A stretch of 64,000 nucleotides of DNA. Source: an uncultured Candidatus Binatia bacterium (GTDB taxonomy: Bacteria > Desulfobacterota > Binatia > UBA9968 > JAJDTQ01). The stretch covers positions 1,921,282-1,985,281 of the forward strand of contig OY282432.1 in NCBI GenBank assembly GCA_958295985.1, written 5' to 3'. A model generated the notes under the pieces. That model did not search any database. It was not told where the DNA came from and saw only the letters and a list, made by a program, of their open reading frames with translations. Numbering within the stretch: position 1 is the first letter of the stretch; every line of letters begins with the position of its first letter. Below, piece by piece: positions 43,945-53,400 of the stretch. Made by a program: the position numbers and the translations under genes.

Positions 43945-44952
43945 ATGTTCTCCAGATTCCCGGGTTCGCTCGCGGCAGCCGTCCTTGCGTTGTTCACGTT
44001 CGTCTCCGTTTCTTCCGGAGCCGAAGCCAAGGCGCCGGTCCGGGTCGCCTTTGCCGGCTTCGGCGTGGGAACCGTCGTAACCTGGATAGCCGGGGACAAG
44101 GACCTGTTCGCCAAGTACGGCCTCGACGTCGAGGCGGTCTACCTCGACGGAGCCGCGGCCGGCGGAGTGCGTTCGCTCCTGGGGACTGATATCTTCGTGA
44201 CCTCCCGGGACGTATTGCCTCCGCTGGAGGCCGTCAGCGACGGCGCCGACCTGGTGTTTGTCGGAGGCCACGTGAGCACCGAAAACTACCGTTTCGGAGT
44301 GGCTTCCTACGTCGACCACCTCGCGCAGCTCAAGGGCAAGAAGGTGGGCGTGTCGAACCTGGGCAGAAAGTCCGACCTGATCGCGCGCGTGGTCCTGCGG
44401 CGCGCGGGGCTGGACCCGGTCGAAGACGTGGAGATGGTTCCCATCGGCTACTCGCCTCAAAGAGCGGCCGCCATCTATCGCAACGTCGTCCAGGGGGCGC
44501 CGCTGGTTCCGCAGGTAGCCGCGGAAGCGCAACGGGTGGGCATCAAGGTGCTCGACGTGGGCGAGGTCAACCTGGTCACCGATTTGCTGGTCACGACGCG
44601 AACCTTTGCCGAGCGGAATCCCGGACTGCTGCGGCGTTTCCTGATGGCCTATCTCAACGGCATCCAGTATTTCCTCACCGAACGCGCCGACAGCATGCGC
44701 ATCATGAAAGAGCACGTGACCCTGGCCGAGGGAGCTTCCCTCGCGGGGACCTATCGCTCCCTCGCGCACCGGCTGGATCCCCTGCCCCTGCTCCAGGCCG
44801 AGGCGGTCCAGGCCCTGATCGACGCGGTTTCGGTTACGGATTCGCGCGCGCGGCAGCTCAGTCCCCATCCGCTCCTGGCGTTGGAAGTCCTCAAGCGGTT
44901 GGACAGGGCGGGCTTCGTCAAGGGACTGTACTCGGAGAAGATCGAGCTGTAG
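43945..44952 (+). CDS. NMT1/SsuA-type ABC substrate-binding protein
   Basis: 335-residue periplasmic binding protein. ATG 43945 has AGAGGAGGG. A signal peptide (MFSRFPGSLAAAVLALFTF, cleaved near AEAKA) precedes VAFAGFGVGTVVTWIAGDKD, then a KYGLDVEAVYLDGAAAGGVR block, LKGKKVGVSNLGRKSDL and a helical C-terminus with FLMAYLNGIQYFL. The family delivers sulfonates, nitrate, pyrimidines or aromatics to ABC importers. No permease or ATPase is next to it, as for the binding proteins at 9364 and 18509. Ligand unknown. Confidence 0.87.
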   Translation: MFSRFPGSLAAAVLALFTFVSVSSGAEAKAPVRVAFAGFGVGTVVTWIAGDKDLFAKYGLDVEAVYLDGAAAGGVRSLLGTDIFVTSRDVLPPLEAVSDGADLVFVGGHVSTENYRFGVASYVDHLAQLKGKKVGVSNLGRKSDLIARVVLRRAGLDPVEDVEMVPIGYSPQRAAAIYRNVVQGAPLVPQVAAEAQRVGIKVLDVGEVNLVTDLLVTTRTFAERNPGLLRRFLMAYLNGIQYFLTERADSMRIMKEHVTLAEGASLAGTYRSLAHRLDPLPLLQAEAVQALIDAVSVTDSRARQLSPHPLLALEVLKRLDRAGFVKGLYSEKIEL

Positions 44953-45108
44953 GAAACCGTATTTCCACAGCAAAATTGCATTCGGGGCGTATATCCCCTA
45001 AAATGGAACAACCTCGGGTTCTTCATGGACATATGTTCATGGACGTGTGTTTATAGGCTTACGTGTGAGACACCCCACTCGGGGCCCGGGCAGACCGCCT
45101 TCAACAGC

Positions 45109-45855
45109 ATGTACACGCTAAAGTTGGCCCTGATCGTCCTTGAGAGCATTCTCCAGAGTATCCCCATGATCGCCCTCGGGCTCCTGGATCCCTACGGCAA
45201 GCGCGTCTATCCGATGTTTCGCTTCTGGTCCTGGTGCGTTCTCAAGGTCGGCGGCGTGGGGCTGCGGGTACGTCCGGTCGGCCGTCTGGACCCGGGTCAG
45301 GCCTATGTCTTCATGGCCAATCACCAGAGCAATATCGACATTCCGGTGCTCGTGCAGGCGCTCGCGCCGTTTCAACTGCGCTGGATGGCGAAGCGGGAAC
45401 TGCTCCGTATCCCGTTTTTCGGCTGGGCTCTATGGGCCTCCAAGCACATCATCGTCAAACGTTCGCAGTCAAAGGCGGTGACCGCGGCCATGGCTGCCGC
45501 CTGTGAGAAGTTGACCCGGGGGATTTCCGTGGTGGTGTTCCCCGAGGGCACCCGCAGCACGGACGGACGGCTGCTGCCGTTCAAGCGCGGTGGGTTTCGT
45601 CTGGCCGAGCAGGCGGGTGTTCCCATCGTGCCTGTCACCATCAATGGCTCGGGCGTGCTCATGAAGCGAGGGGACTGGCGTCTCGAGCCCGGGGAAGTCG
45701 AGGTCGTCATTGGTGACGCGATCCCCCCGGACGACGTACAGGATCGTTCCCGCGGGCAGATGCATCGTGTCCGGGAGGCCATCGATTCGCGCCTGGCGCG
45801 CCGCGCCGCGGCATCGGGCGAGTTTTGTGAACCCATTCATGAGGCAGGACACTAG
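45109..45855 (+). CDS. plsC: 1-acylglycerol-3-phosphate O-acyltransferase
   Basis: Acylates lysophosphatidic acid to phosphatidic acid in phospholipid synthesis, at the inner membrane. 248 residues from ATG 45109 (MYTLKLALIVLES); the frame is open to 45025 but that part is unlike the family. Acyltransferase motif I NHQSNIDIP (HX4D), motif II near KRELLRIPFFGW, motif III VVFPEGTRS and motif IV VPIVPVTI are present. Its TAG immediately precedes the RNase J ATG. The last codons (GCAGGACACTAG) copy the end sequence of the palindromic repeat family. Confidence 0.93.
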   Translation: MYTLKLALIVLESILQSIPMIALGLLDPYGKRVYPMFRFWSWCVLKVGGVGLRVRPVGRLDPGQAYVFMANHQSNIDIPVLVQALAPFQLRWMAKRELLRIPFFGWALWASKHIIVKRSQSKAVTAAMAAACEKLTRGISVVVFPEGTRSTDGRLLPFKRGGFRLAEQAGVPIVPVTINGSGVLMKRGDWRLEPGEVEVVIGDAIPPDDVQDRSRGQMHRVREAIDSRLARRAAASGEFCEPIHEAGH

Positions 45856-47511
45856 ATGGAGTCGGTGAGGATCGTTCCCCTCGGAGGCCTGGGAGAGTTC
45901 GGCAGCAACATGCTGGTAGTGGAGTGGGGGGACTCGGTGATCGCCGTGGACTGCGGCGTCATGTTCCCCAGCCCCGAGCTCCTGGGCATCGATCTGGTCA
46001 TTCCGGACGTCAGCTATCTGATGGAGCAGGGCAAGACTCCCCAGGCCATCATCCTGACTCATGCCCACGAGGACCACATCGGCGCCTTGCCCTATATCCT
46101 GCGGCGTTTCCGGGCGCCGGTGTACGGCACCCGTCTGACCCTGGGGTTCCTGCGTCACAAATTGCGGGAGCACAGGCTCGAAGAGTCCACGGAACTGGTG
46201 GAGATCACGCCCGGGGAGCGGTTTTCGGTGGGGCCTTTCACGCTAGAGGGGATTCCCGTAACCCACAGCCTGGTTGACTGCATCGCCCTGGCCATCGAGA
46301 CGCCCACCGGCATCATCCTTCACACCGGCGACTTCAAGATCGACAACACGCCCATGGCCGGGCAGAGCTTCGACTTTCACCGCTTTGCGGCCTACGGCGA
46401 CAAGGGCGTCCTGCTGTTGCTTTCGGACTCCACCAACGTCGAGCGCACGGGCAATACGCCCTCGGAGCGTGTTGTCGGCGAGGGCCTCCGGGGGATCTTC
46501 AGCTCCAGTCCGGGACGCATCTTCATCGCGACGTTCGCCTCCCACATCCCGCGCATTCAGCAGGTTGCGGAACTGGCCACCGACTTCAGGCGCAAGCTGG
46601 TCCTCAGCGGTCGGAGCATCATCAACAACACCGGTATCGCCGCGGATTTGGGCTATCTCCGCCTGCCGGACGACGTCATGACGGACAACCAGGGCTGGCA
46701 GGACGTGGCCGGCGACCAACTCTGTTTCCTCACCACCGGAAGCCAGGGGGAGCCCCTCTCCGTCCTGCACCGCGTGGCCTTCGACGAGCATCGATCCATC
46801 AGGATTCAGCCCGGGGACACGGTGGTGCTCTCGGCGAGGTTCATCCCGGGAAACGAGAAGATCATCAGCAGCCTGATCAATCATCTCTACCGGCGGGGCG
46901 CCCGCGTCCACTACGAGCGCACGTCGGAGATACACGTCTCCGGGCACGCCAGCCAGGAAGAACTGAAGACCATGATCCAGCTCACCCGTCCGCGCTACTT
47001 CGTGCCCGTGCACGGAGAGTTCCGCCAGCTCTGCAAACACATCGAGCTCGCGCGCGCGGTGGGCATCCCCTCGGACCACTGTTTCCTCATGGAGAACGGC
47101 GACGCGCTGGAGATCAACGGCCCGGACGCGGTGCGCGTGGACCCGGTGACAACCGGCAAGGTCTTCGTCGACGGCAAGGGGATCGGCGACGTGGAAGACA
47201 TCGTGATCCGGGACCGCCGGCACCTGAGCGAGGACGGGCTGGTGGTGGTGGCCATGGCGGTGCACCAGCGCACCGGCGAGGTGGCCGCCGGCCCGGATTT
47301 GCTGGCCCGGGGGTTCATGCGTTCGGAGGAAGAGGACGACGTTCTGGGCACGGCCCGGGATTCATTGCGGGAGTACCTCGACGGCTGCGGCGTGGAGATG
47401 CGTACCGACTCCGCCGAGCTCAAGGAAGGCATCCGGCGGTCGCTGCGGAAGTTCTTCGAGAAGAGGCTGCACCGCCGGCCGGTGATCGTGCCTTATATCA
47501 TGGAGATGTAG
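45856..47511 (+). CDS. rnj: Ribonuclease J
   Basis: Metallo-beta-lactamase/beta-CASP ribonuclease with 5'-3' exonuclease and endonuclease activity in mRNA decay and rRNA maturation. 551 residues, normal length. LTHAHEDHIGALP holds the zinc ligands H69, H71, D73 and H74; HTGDFKID, SDSTNVERTG, and the beta-CASP region with SGHASQEELKTMI and VPVHGEFRQL follow. Start is directly adjacent to the plsC stop, with weak GAGG/AGGA upstream, so translation is probably coupled. ftsK follows after 10 bases. Confidence 0.96.
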   Translation: MESVRIVPLGGLGEFGSNMLVVEWGDSVIAVDCGVMFPSPELLGIDLVIPDVSYLMEQGKTPQAIILTHAHEDHIGALPYILRRFRAPVYGTRLTLGFLRHKLREHRLEESTELVEITPGERFSVGPFTLEGIPVTHSLVDCIALAIETPTGIILHTGDFKIDNTPMAGQSFDFHRFAAYGDKGVLLLLSDSTNVERTGNTPSERVVGEGLRGIFSSSPGRIFIATFASHIPRIQQVAELATDFRRKLVLSGRSIINNTGIAADLGYLRLPDDVMTDNQGWQDVAGDQLCFLTTGSQGEPLSVLHRVAFDEHRSIRIQPGDTVVLSARFIPGNEKIISSLINHLYRRGARVHYERTSEIHVSGHASQEELKTMIQLTRPRYFVPVHGEFRQLCKHIELARAVGIPSDHCFLMENGDALEINGPDAVRVDPVTTGKVFVDGKGIGDVEDIVIRDRRHLSEDGLVVVAMAVHQRTGEVAAGPDLLARGFMRSEEEDDVLGTARDSLREYLDGCGVEMRTDSAELKEGIRRSLRKFFEKRLHRRPVIVPYIMEM

Positions 47512-47521
47512 GCGCGCGCCC

Positions 47522-49753
47522 ATGCAGCAAGGCTCTCGACTCAATCGTGAACTCTGGGGCTCGGTGATCCTGGTCACGGCCTGTTTCGCCGTGCTCAGCC
47601 TGGTTTCCTACAGCGCCCTGGACCGCTCCTTCAACGTCCCGTCGGGTTCACGGGACCCGGTCAACCTGGGCGGACTGGTGGGGGCCTATCTCGCGGACGT
47701 GTTGCTGCAAGGACTGGGCCTGATCGCCTACCTCGTTCCCGTCATTCTGCTGCTGCTTGCCTATCGCCTGTTCCGTCGCGACCCCGGCCGGCTCAGGGTC
47801 CTCGGGGTCGTCGGCTACGGCGTGTTGTTGTGGGGTCTGGCCATCCTGGTCAGTCTCGTTCACGAAATGGAACCGGCGCGGGAGAGCGGCGGCATCCTCG
47901 GCGGGTTCTCCAGGGTGTTTCTCACCGAGATGTTCGGCTATGCGGGAACCTGGGGCATCACGGTCTTCCTGTTGCTGACGGCGGCCATGCTGATGTCCCA
48001 GACCTCCATGCTGAGTTGGTGGGGCCAGATCACGGGAGCGCACAGGCAGCTACGTTCGACGGTGGCCGAGGGCGTGACATCCGTGTGGCGGACCAAGTTG
48101 GAACGGAAGCCGCCGGACAACCCCAAGAAGGAACGGGAATACAAGGCGCCGCCCATCGTCCTGGAGGAGGAGGTTCCGAAGGAAGCGCCCAAGGGACGCC
48201 GGAAGAAGGCCAAGGCCAGAGCCAAACCCGAAGCCGAGCAGTTCGTCTTTCCCGAGATCACGGGCGGCTACACGTTGCCGTTGCTGGCCTTTCTCGATTC
48301 CCCTCCGACGGAGAAGGCCGGCATCGACAAAGCCACCCTGGAAGCCAATTCCCTGATGCTGCAACGAAAGCTCCAGGACTTCGGCATCGAGGGCGAAGTG
48401 CTGGCGGTGCGGCCCGGGCCGGTCATCACCGTATACGAGTTCCGGCCGGCGCCCGGTGTCATGGTGCGGCGGGTCGTGGGCGTGGCGGACGATCTCGCCA
48501 TGGCCCTCAGCGCCGTCAGCATCCGCATCCTGGCGCCGATCCCGGGGGAATCCGTGGTCGGCATCGAAGTGCCCAATAACCGACGTGAAACGGTCCATCT
48601 GAGGGAAATTCTGGAAGACCCGGTGTACGCCGACTCCGATTCGAGCGTGTCCCTGGCCTTGGGCAAGGACATCGCCGGGGCGCCGTTCGCCACGGATTTG
48701 GCCCGCATGCCGCATTTGCTGGTGGCCGGCGCCACCGGCACGGGCAAGTCCGTATCCCTCAACTCGATGATCCTGAGCATCCTGTACAAGGCCACCCCGG
48801 ATGATGTCCGCTTCATCATGATCGATCCCAAGATGCTCGAGCTGACTCCCTACGAAGGACTGCCGCACCTGTTGACGCCGGTGGTGACCGATCCCAAGGA
48901 GGCCCGGGCAGCGCTGTTCTGGGCCGTGGAGGAGATGGACCGCCGCTACCGGCTGATGCGCGACAAGGGCGCGCGCAATATCGACAACTACAACCGGATC
49001 CTCGAACGGGAACCGCCGCCGGACAAGACCCGGACCGGTGAGGGAGAGGAGGATGAGACCGGTGGAAGGCTCGACGGCCGCGAGGAGCTGGAGCACGAAC
49101 GGATGCCGCGGGTGGTGATCCTCATCGACGAACTGGCGGACCTGATGATGTCCGTGGGCCGGGACATCGAGGAGCACATCACGCGTCTGGCCCAGAAGGC
49201 ACGGGCCGCGGGGATCCACATGGTCCTGGCGACCCAGCGGCCGTCGGTGGACGTGATCACCGGATTGATCAAGGCCAACTTTCCGGCGCGGGTCTCGTTT
49301 CAGGTGACTTCCCGAGTCGATTCACGCACTATTCTGGACGGCATGGGGGCCGAGCAACTCCTGGGCAACGGCGACCTGCTCTTCCTGCCTCCCGGCACGG
49401 CCCGGTTGATACGGCTCCACGGTCCTTTCGTCTCGGACAAGGAAGTCCGCAAGGTCACCGATTTCATCAAGCAGCAGGGCCGGCCTCAATACCGCCCGGA
49501 GATCATCGAGGCCGGGGCGGGGGGGAACGGGGGGTCCGGCGGCCCGGACGACGACTACGACGAGATGTATGACCAAGCCGTCACGGTGGTGACCGAGACG
49601 CGGCAGGCGTCCATATCCATGATACAGCGGCGCTTGCGGGTCGGTTACAACCGGGCCGCGCGAATGATCGAGAAGATGGAACGGGACGGCGTGGTGGGCC
49701 CGGCGGACGGGGCCAAGCCGCGCGAAGTGCTGGCGCAGAAGATCGAGGAGTAG
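47522..49753 (+). CDS. ftsK: DNA translocase FtsK/SpoIIIE
   Basis: Septum-anchored motor that pumps chromosome ends and guides dimer resolution. 743 residues. Four N-terminal membrane segments (first at about 11-33) end near residue 170, followed by a short Lys/Arg/Glu linker. The motor has GATGTGKSVSLNSMI Walker A at ~410 and RVVILIDELADLMM Walker B at ~540, then RVSFQVTSRVDSRTILD. The C-terminal winged-helix gamma domain (ISMIQRRLRVGYNRAARMIE) reads KOPS signals. An acidic insert (TGEGEEDETGGRLDG) lies between the Walker motifs. lolA follows after 6 bases. Confidence 0.97.
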   Translation: MQQGSRLNRELWGSVILVTACFAVLSLVSYSALDRSFNVPSGSRDPVNLGGLVGAYLADVLLQGLGLIAYLVPVILLLLAYRLFRRDPGRLRVLGVVGYGVLLWGLAILVSLVHEMEPARESGGILGGFSRVFLTEMFGYAGTWGITVFLLLTAAMLMSQTSMLSWWGQITGAHRQLRSTVAEGVTSVWRTKLERKPPDNPKKEREYKAPPIVLEEEVPKEAPKGRRKKAKARAKPEAEQFVFPEITGGYTLPLLAFLDSPPTEKAGIDKATLEANSLMLQRKLQDFGIEGEVLAVRPGPVITVYEFRPAPGVMVRRVVGVADDLAMALSAVSIRILAPIPGESVVGIEVPNNRRETVHLREILEDPVYADSDSSVSLALGKDIAGAPFATDLARMPHLLVAGATGTGKSVSLNSMILSILYKATPDDVRFIMIDPKMLELTPYEGLPHLLTPVVTDPKEARAALFWAVEEMDRRYRLMRDKGARNIDNYNRILEREPPPDKTRTGEGEEDETGGRLDGREELEHERMPRVVILIDELADLMMSVGRDIEEHITRLAQKARAAGIHMVLATQRPSVDVITGLIKANFPARVSFQVTSRVDSRTILDGMGAEQLLGNGDLLFLPPGTARLIRLHGPFVSDKEVRKVTDFIKQQGRPQYRPEIIEAGAGGNGGSGGPDDDYDEMYDQAVTVVTETRQASISMIQRRLRVGYNRAARMIEKMERDGVVGPADGAKPREVLAQKIEE

Positions 49754-49759
49754 CCGGCT

Positions 49760-50473
49760 ATGGAGATGACGATAGCGCTTCAAGCGCCCCGCGGCAGTCA
49801 GGGCCGGCGCCGACTGAGACGGACTTGCGCCGTTCTCGCGGGGGCGGTTCTGTGCGCGGCGGCTCTGGCCGCGGCGCCGGGGGCGGGCGCGCAAGACGCC
49901 CGCGACGTCGTCAGGGAAGTCCAGCGACGCTACGACGAAACCAGGGAATACAGCGCGGATTTCCGGCAGACCACCGAGTACCGTACGCTGAACCGGCGCG
50001 TTGAAGGCGAGGGCCGCGTTTTCTTCAGCAAGCCGGCGAAGATGCTGTGGCGCTACCGGGAGCCGGCCGGCCAGTTCGTGCTGTCCGACGGCAAGCACCT
50101 CTATTTCTATCAACCCGCGGAACGGCAGGTCATCAAGACCGCGCTCGGGTCGATGTTTCGCTCGGACCTTCCGCTTTCCTTCCTGCTGGGCATCGGCGAC
50201 CTGGAACGCGACTTCCGGCCCGAGTTGATGGAATCCACCGAGAGCGGACGCCGGCTGAAGCTGTTCCCCAGAAAGGCCAATACCGGGATTCGCGAGATCC
50301 ACCTGACCGTCGACCCGGGCAACCACGATATCCGTCAGGTGCTCATCGAGGACGGGGGCGGAAACCACTGGAATTTCCGCTTCGACAACGTCCGTCGCGG
50401 GTTGGCGCCGGATACGTCGCTCTTCGAGTTGAAGGTGCCGCAAGGCGTTGATATCGTTGAGTTTGGCTCTTAG
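49760..50473 (+). CDS. lolA: Outer-membrane lipoprotein carrier LolA
   Basis: Periplasmic chaperone that shuttles lipoproteins from LolCDE to the outer membrane. 237 residues, start ATG 49760 (MEMTIALQ; ATG 49766 also possible). The N-terminus has a twin-Arg-like charged stretch (GRRRLRRT) then a hydrophobic core and an AGAQD cleavage site. The open beta-barrel has ADFRQTTEYRTLNRRVEGEG, GRVFFSKPAKMLWRYREP and ISR-like LYFYQPAERQVI, as in LolA. Placement behind ftsK is a conserved order in several proteobacteria and supports a diderm cell. Confidence 0.93.
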   Translation: MEMTIALQAPRGSQGRRRLRRTCAVLAGAVLCAAALAAAPGAGAQDARDVVREVQRRYDETREYSADFRQTTEYRTLNRRVEGEGRVFFSKPAKMLWRYREPAGQFVLSDGKHLYFYQPAERQVIKTALGSMFRSDLPLSFLLGIGDLERDFRPELMESTESGRRLKLFPRKANTGIREIHLTVDPGNHDIRQVLIEDGGGNHWNFRFDNVRRGLAPDTSLFELKVPQGVDIVEFGS

Positions 50474-50583
50474 CCGTCCCTCCCGACGCCGAATGCGTGG
50501 CTACGGTGGAACAGGCCCTGCCTTCCATGGTTGACTCCGTTCCCGATTAGTGGTGAATTGAGCCTCTTCCAGGAGAGACGAAC

Positions 50584-51009
50584 ATGAGGAAAGATGTTTT
50601 GAAGAAGTTTCGGGAGACCCTCCTCGGAATGAAAGGGCAGCTCCTGGAGGATATCCCGGATCGCCTCAAGCACGAGGTGGAGAGTTCCAAGGACGAGGGG
50701 CGCGACACCTACGATCTGGCCAGCGACGAGCGGGACCGTGAGATCAACATGATACTCAACGATCGCGAGAGAACGAAACTGATGGCCATCGAGGACGCGC
50801 TGCTTCGGCTCGGCGAGGGTTCCTACGGCATCTGCGACGAATGCGGCGAGGAGATCGGCGTCGGTCGACTCAAGGTGATGCCGTTCACCCGTTTGTGCGT
50901 GCGCTGCCAGGAAGAGTTGGAGAAAGAGACCCGCATGATGAAGCGCTTCGACGATGACCGGACGCTTCGCCGGCTCCCGACGACGGATGCGGAGGAGGAA
51001 AGCTACTAG
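50584..51009 (+). CDS. DksA/TraR-type zinc-finger regulator
   Basis: 141-residue coiled-coil protein that would enter the RNA polymerase secondary channel and, with ppGpp, adjust transcription. ATG 50584, with AGGAGAGACGAAC upstream. The N-terminal helix pair carries the acidic tip region (LASDERDREINMIL), and the C4 zinc finger is complete: YGICDECGEEIG, then LCVRCQEE. Near-standard length. Target set unknown. Confidence 0.92.
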   Translation: MRKDVLKKFRETLLGMKGQLLEDIPDRLKHEVESSKDEGRDTYDLASDERDREINMILNDRERTKLMAIEDALLRLGEGSYGICDECGEEIGVGRLKVMPFTRLCVRCQEELEKETRMMKRFDDDRTLRRLPTTDAEEESY

Positions 51010-51074
51010 TCCTGGCGGTTTGGTCGCCCCTTACATACCGGACACCGCGCCGGCCGGAACCCGGGGAGGATGCC

Positions 51075-51473
51075 ATGAAGTACTTCTTTTCCAAGGACGA
51101 AGCCGAAGTCGTGCGCATAGAGGGCGAGGCGCCGCGCACCCTTTACCCGTGCGTCGAGCCGGGTACGACCGGGACCCGCCACTTCTCCATGGGCCTGCAG
51201 CAGGTCGATCCTCACAGCGAGATTCCTCTGCACTCGCACGACGATGCCGAAGAGATCCTTTTCGTGATCGGCGGCCGCGCCATCGCCACGGTGGGAGACG
51301 AAACCTCGGAGATCGCGTCGGGATCCATCGTGTTCATACCGCCTCGAACCAACCACGGGTTCGTCAACGATGGAGATGAGCCGCTGTGGCTGACCTGGAC
51401 CTTCTCGCCCCAAGGCTTCGAGGGCTATATCCGCGGGGTTGCCCAGGGCACGGTGCAGCTCAAGACAGTCTAG
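51075..51473 (+). CDS. Cupin-domain protein
   Basis: 132-residue single beta-barrel cupin. ATG 51075 with GGGGAGGA upstream. Metal motif 1 is PLHSHDDAEEILFVIGG (two His and Glu) and motif 2 is GSIVFIPPRTNHGFVN (His). The fold covers many enzymes and sensors; substrate cannot be told. Stands alone between a DksA-like gene and a terminator-like hairpin. Confidence 0.88.
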   Translation: MKYFFSKDEAEVVRIEGEAPRTLYPCVEPGTTGTRHFSMGLQQVDPHSEIPLHSHDDAEEILFVIGGRAIATVGDETSEIASGSIVFIPPRTNHGFVNDGDEPLWLTWTFSPQGFEGYIRGVAQGTVQLKTV

Positions 51474-51505
51474 CCGAGACAGCCGAGACATAGCGGTTCT
51501 CTCTG

Positions 51506-51546
51506 GCGGGAGGCTCCTGCCGTGGGGGCTTCCCGCGCTCTTGTTT
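51506..51546 (+). terminator. Intrinsic terminator-like hairpin after the cupin gene
   Basis: GCGGGAGG (from 51506) pairs with CTTCCCGC (to 51536) with one mismatch, followed by a T-rich CTCTTGTTT. It lies 33 bases past the cupin stop and before proC. Confidence 0.6.
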
Positions 51547-51595
51547 CGTATGCGTTCACAAGGCGTCGGTCCGCGCATGGCCGGAAGGAGGCCCC

Positions 51596-52414
51596 ATGCT
51601 TGACGACAGGATTGGCTTCATCGGGGCTGGAAAGATGGGTAGCGCCATCATCAAGGGGCTCCTGAGGGCGGGCCTGGTGGAGCGGAGCCGGTTGGCCGCG
51701 AGCGATCCCATCGAAGCCTTGGGGAAAGCGCTCGTCGAGGAGACCGGCGTGCGATTCATGCAGGACAACGCCGGTCTGGTGGAAGCGTCGGACATCGTGG
51801 TTCTGGCGGTCAAGCCCCAGGTCATGGATGGCGTGCTGCAGGATCTCGCCGCGGCGTCGCCGGGCGAAAGGCTATGGGTTTCCATCGCGGCGGGGGTGCC
51901 GCTCAGCCGTATGGAAGCTCTTCTCCCGGAAGGCGCGCGGGTGGTCCGGGTCATGCCCAACACGCCTTGTCTGGTGGGCCAGGCGGCTTCCGCGTACTCC
52001 GGAGGTCGGTGGGCAAAGGGCGAGGACCTTGAGAAGGTAGGCGAGATCTTTTCAAGCGTGGGACTTGCGGTCGCGGTCGAGGAGCATCATCTCGACGCCG
52101 TGACGGCCTTGAGCGGCAGCGGCCCTGCCTACGTCTTTCTCTTCATCGAGTCACTGACCGCGGGCGGCGTTCAGATGGGGCTCAGCCGGGAAGTGGCCCT
52201 GAAGCTGGCGCTCCAGACCGTCTACGGGTCCGCGGTGATGGCCCGCGACGCCAAAGAGCATTTGGCGGAGTTGCGAGACGCGGTCACGTCTCCCGCCGGA
52301 ACCACCGCCGCGGGTCTTTTCGCCTTGGAGCAGGGCGCCTTTCGCGCCACCGTCATGGAAGCGGTGGCGCAAGCGACCGAGCGTTCGGAAGCCCTGGGGA
52401 GAGGGGAGCCTTAG
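51596..52414 (+). CDS. proC: Pyrroline-5-carboxylate reductase
   Basis: Last step of proline synthesis, NAD(P)H-dependent. 272 residues, standard length; ATG 51596 with GGAAGGAGG. N-terminal Rossmann IGFIGAGKMGSAIIKG, VVLAVKPQVM, RVMPNTPCLVGQAA, and the helical dimer domain with ALSGSGPAYVFLFIESL and SPAGTTAAGLFALE motifs are all intact. Confidence 0.96.
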   Translation: MLDDRIGFIGAGKMGSAIIKGLLRAGLVERSRLAASDPIEALGKALVEETGVRFMQDNAGLVEASDIVVLAVKPQVMDGVLQDLAAASPGERLWVSIAAGVPLSRMEALLPEGARVVRVMPNTPCLVGQAASAYSGGRWAKGEDLEKVGEIFSSVGLAVAVEEHHLDAVTALSGSGPAYVFLFIESLTAGGVQMGLSREVALKLALQTVYGSAVMARDAKEHLAELRDAVTSPAGTTAAGLFALEQGAFRATVMEAVAQATERSEALGRGEP

Positions 52415-52449
52415 TCATTCGTGGCGGGATCAGGCGGAAGACAGACGAC

Positions 52450-53364
52450 ATGACCCATGGCCATCCGTTCCCGTGGCGTCGCGCGTCATGCCTCATCCTG
52501 GTGCTGGCGTGGCTTGCGGCCGAGCCGGCGTATGCCGGCCATCACCTCCCTCCCGCCCCCGAAGGGAAGAAACAGGCCCTCGAGAAGCTCGTGGAGGCCC
52601 GGGGCCGCGCCCGGGTCAAGCGTTATGTCGAGGCCTTGAATCAACTGGACGAAGCCGTCTCGCTTGCCGAGGGAATGGAGGACAAGCTGCCGCTGGCGTT
52701 GGCGCTCCACAACGTGGCTGAGGTCCAGCTCCTCAGGGGTGAGCCCCTGGCCGCGTTGAAGGCCTATTACCGGGTCCTGGAAGTGTATACGGAGCTGGGG
52801 CACGAGGCCGGCGTCGGCAGGGTCCAAAGGCGCATCAGGACGGTTTCACGGCTTCTCAGGAAACCCAGGGAACCGGCCGTCTCCGCGGCGAAAAACGTCG
52901 CGCCGGCCGCGACCCAAGGCCGGCTTTCGCTCATCGACCAGGCCGTGGAACGCGTCCGGCGGCGGAAACAGTCTCGCGGCCAGGGCGCGCCGGAGGCCGC
53001 GCGGTCAGCGCCCGTCCGGGTCACCCGGCCCGAGCCTCGGGCGCTGGACAACCCCAGGGAGTGGGCTTACGTCGAATCTCTCCGAAGGAAGATCAGCGGC
53101 AGTTCGAGATATCCCGACTACGCCAGGCGAACAGGTCAGGAGGGGAGCGTCGGCCTGGTCTTCGCCGTCCGCAAAAACGGCGACGTCGAAAACGTCGAGT
53201 TGTCGCAGTCGTCCGGCTTCATCGTTCTCGACGTGGAAGCTCTTCGCAACGTCAGGGAGTCCGCGCCGTTCGACCCCGTGCCCGTCGGCGCCGCCGCGGG
53301 TCCCTTGACCGTTCGTCTGACATTCAGCTACCGGTTGCCGGCCGCGCCCGACGCGGCGCCCTGA
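52450..53364 (+). CDS. Exported TPR-like protein with C-terminal TonB domain
   Basis: 304 residues from ATG 52450. A signal peptide (hydrophobic LILVLAWLAAEP, cleavage near AYAG) is followed by two TPR-like helical pairs (residues ~38-130), an Ala/Pro/Arg linker and a TonB_C domain (VGLVFAVRKNGDVENVELSQ, then GFIVLDVEALRNVRESAPF). Classical TonB keeps an N-terminal membrane anchor; here the segment looks cleavable, so a soluble periplasmic role rather than ExbBD-driven energy transfer is possible. Convergent with another TPR gene. Confidence 0.85.
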   Translation: MTHGHPFPWRRASCLILVLAWLAAEPAYAGHHLPPAPEGKKQALEKLVEARGRARVKRYVEALNQLDEAVSLAEGMEDKLPLALALHNVAEVQLLRGEPLAALKAYYRVLEVYTELGHEAGVGRVQRRIRTVSRLLRKPREPAVSAAKNVAPAATQGRLSLIDQAVERVRRRKQSRGQGAPEAARSAPVRVTRPEPRALDNPREWAYVESLRRKISGSSRYPDYARRTGQEGSVGLVFAVRKNGDVENVELSQSSGFIVLDVEALRNVRESAPFDPVPVGAAAGPLTVRLTFSYRLPAAPDAAP

Positions 53365-53400
53365 CCCGGTGCGGACCGGAAAAACAGCGGCTCTCCCTCG

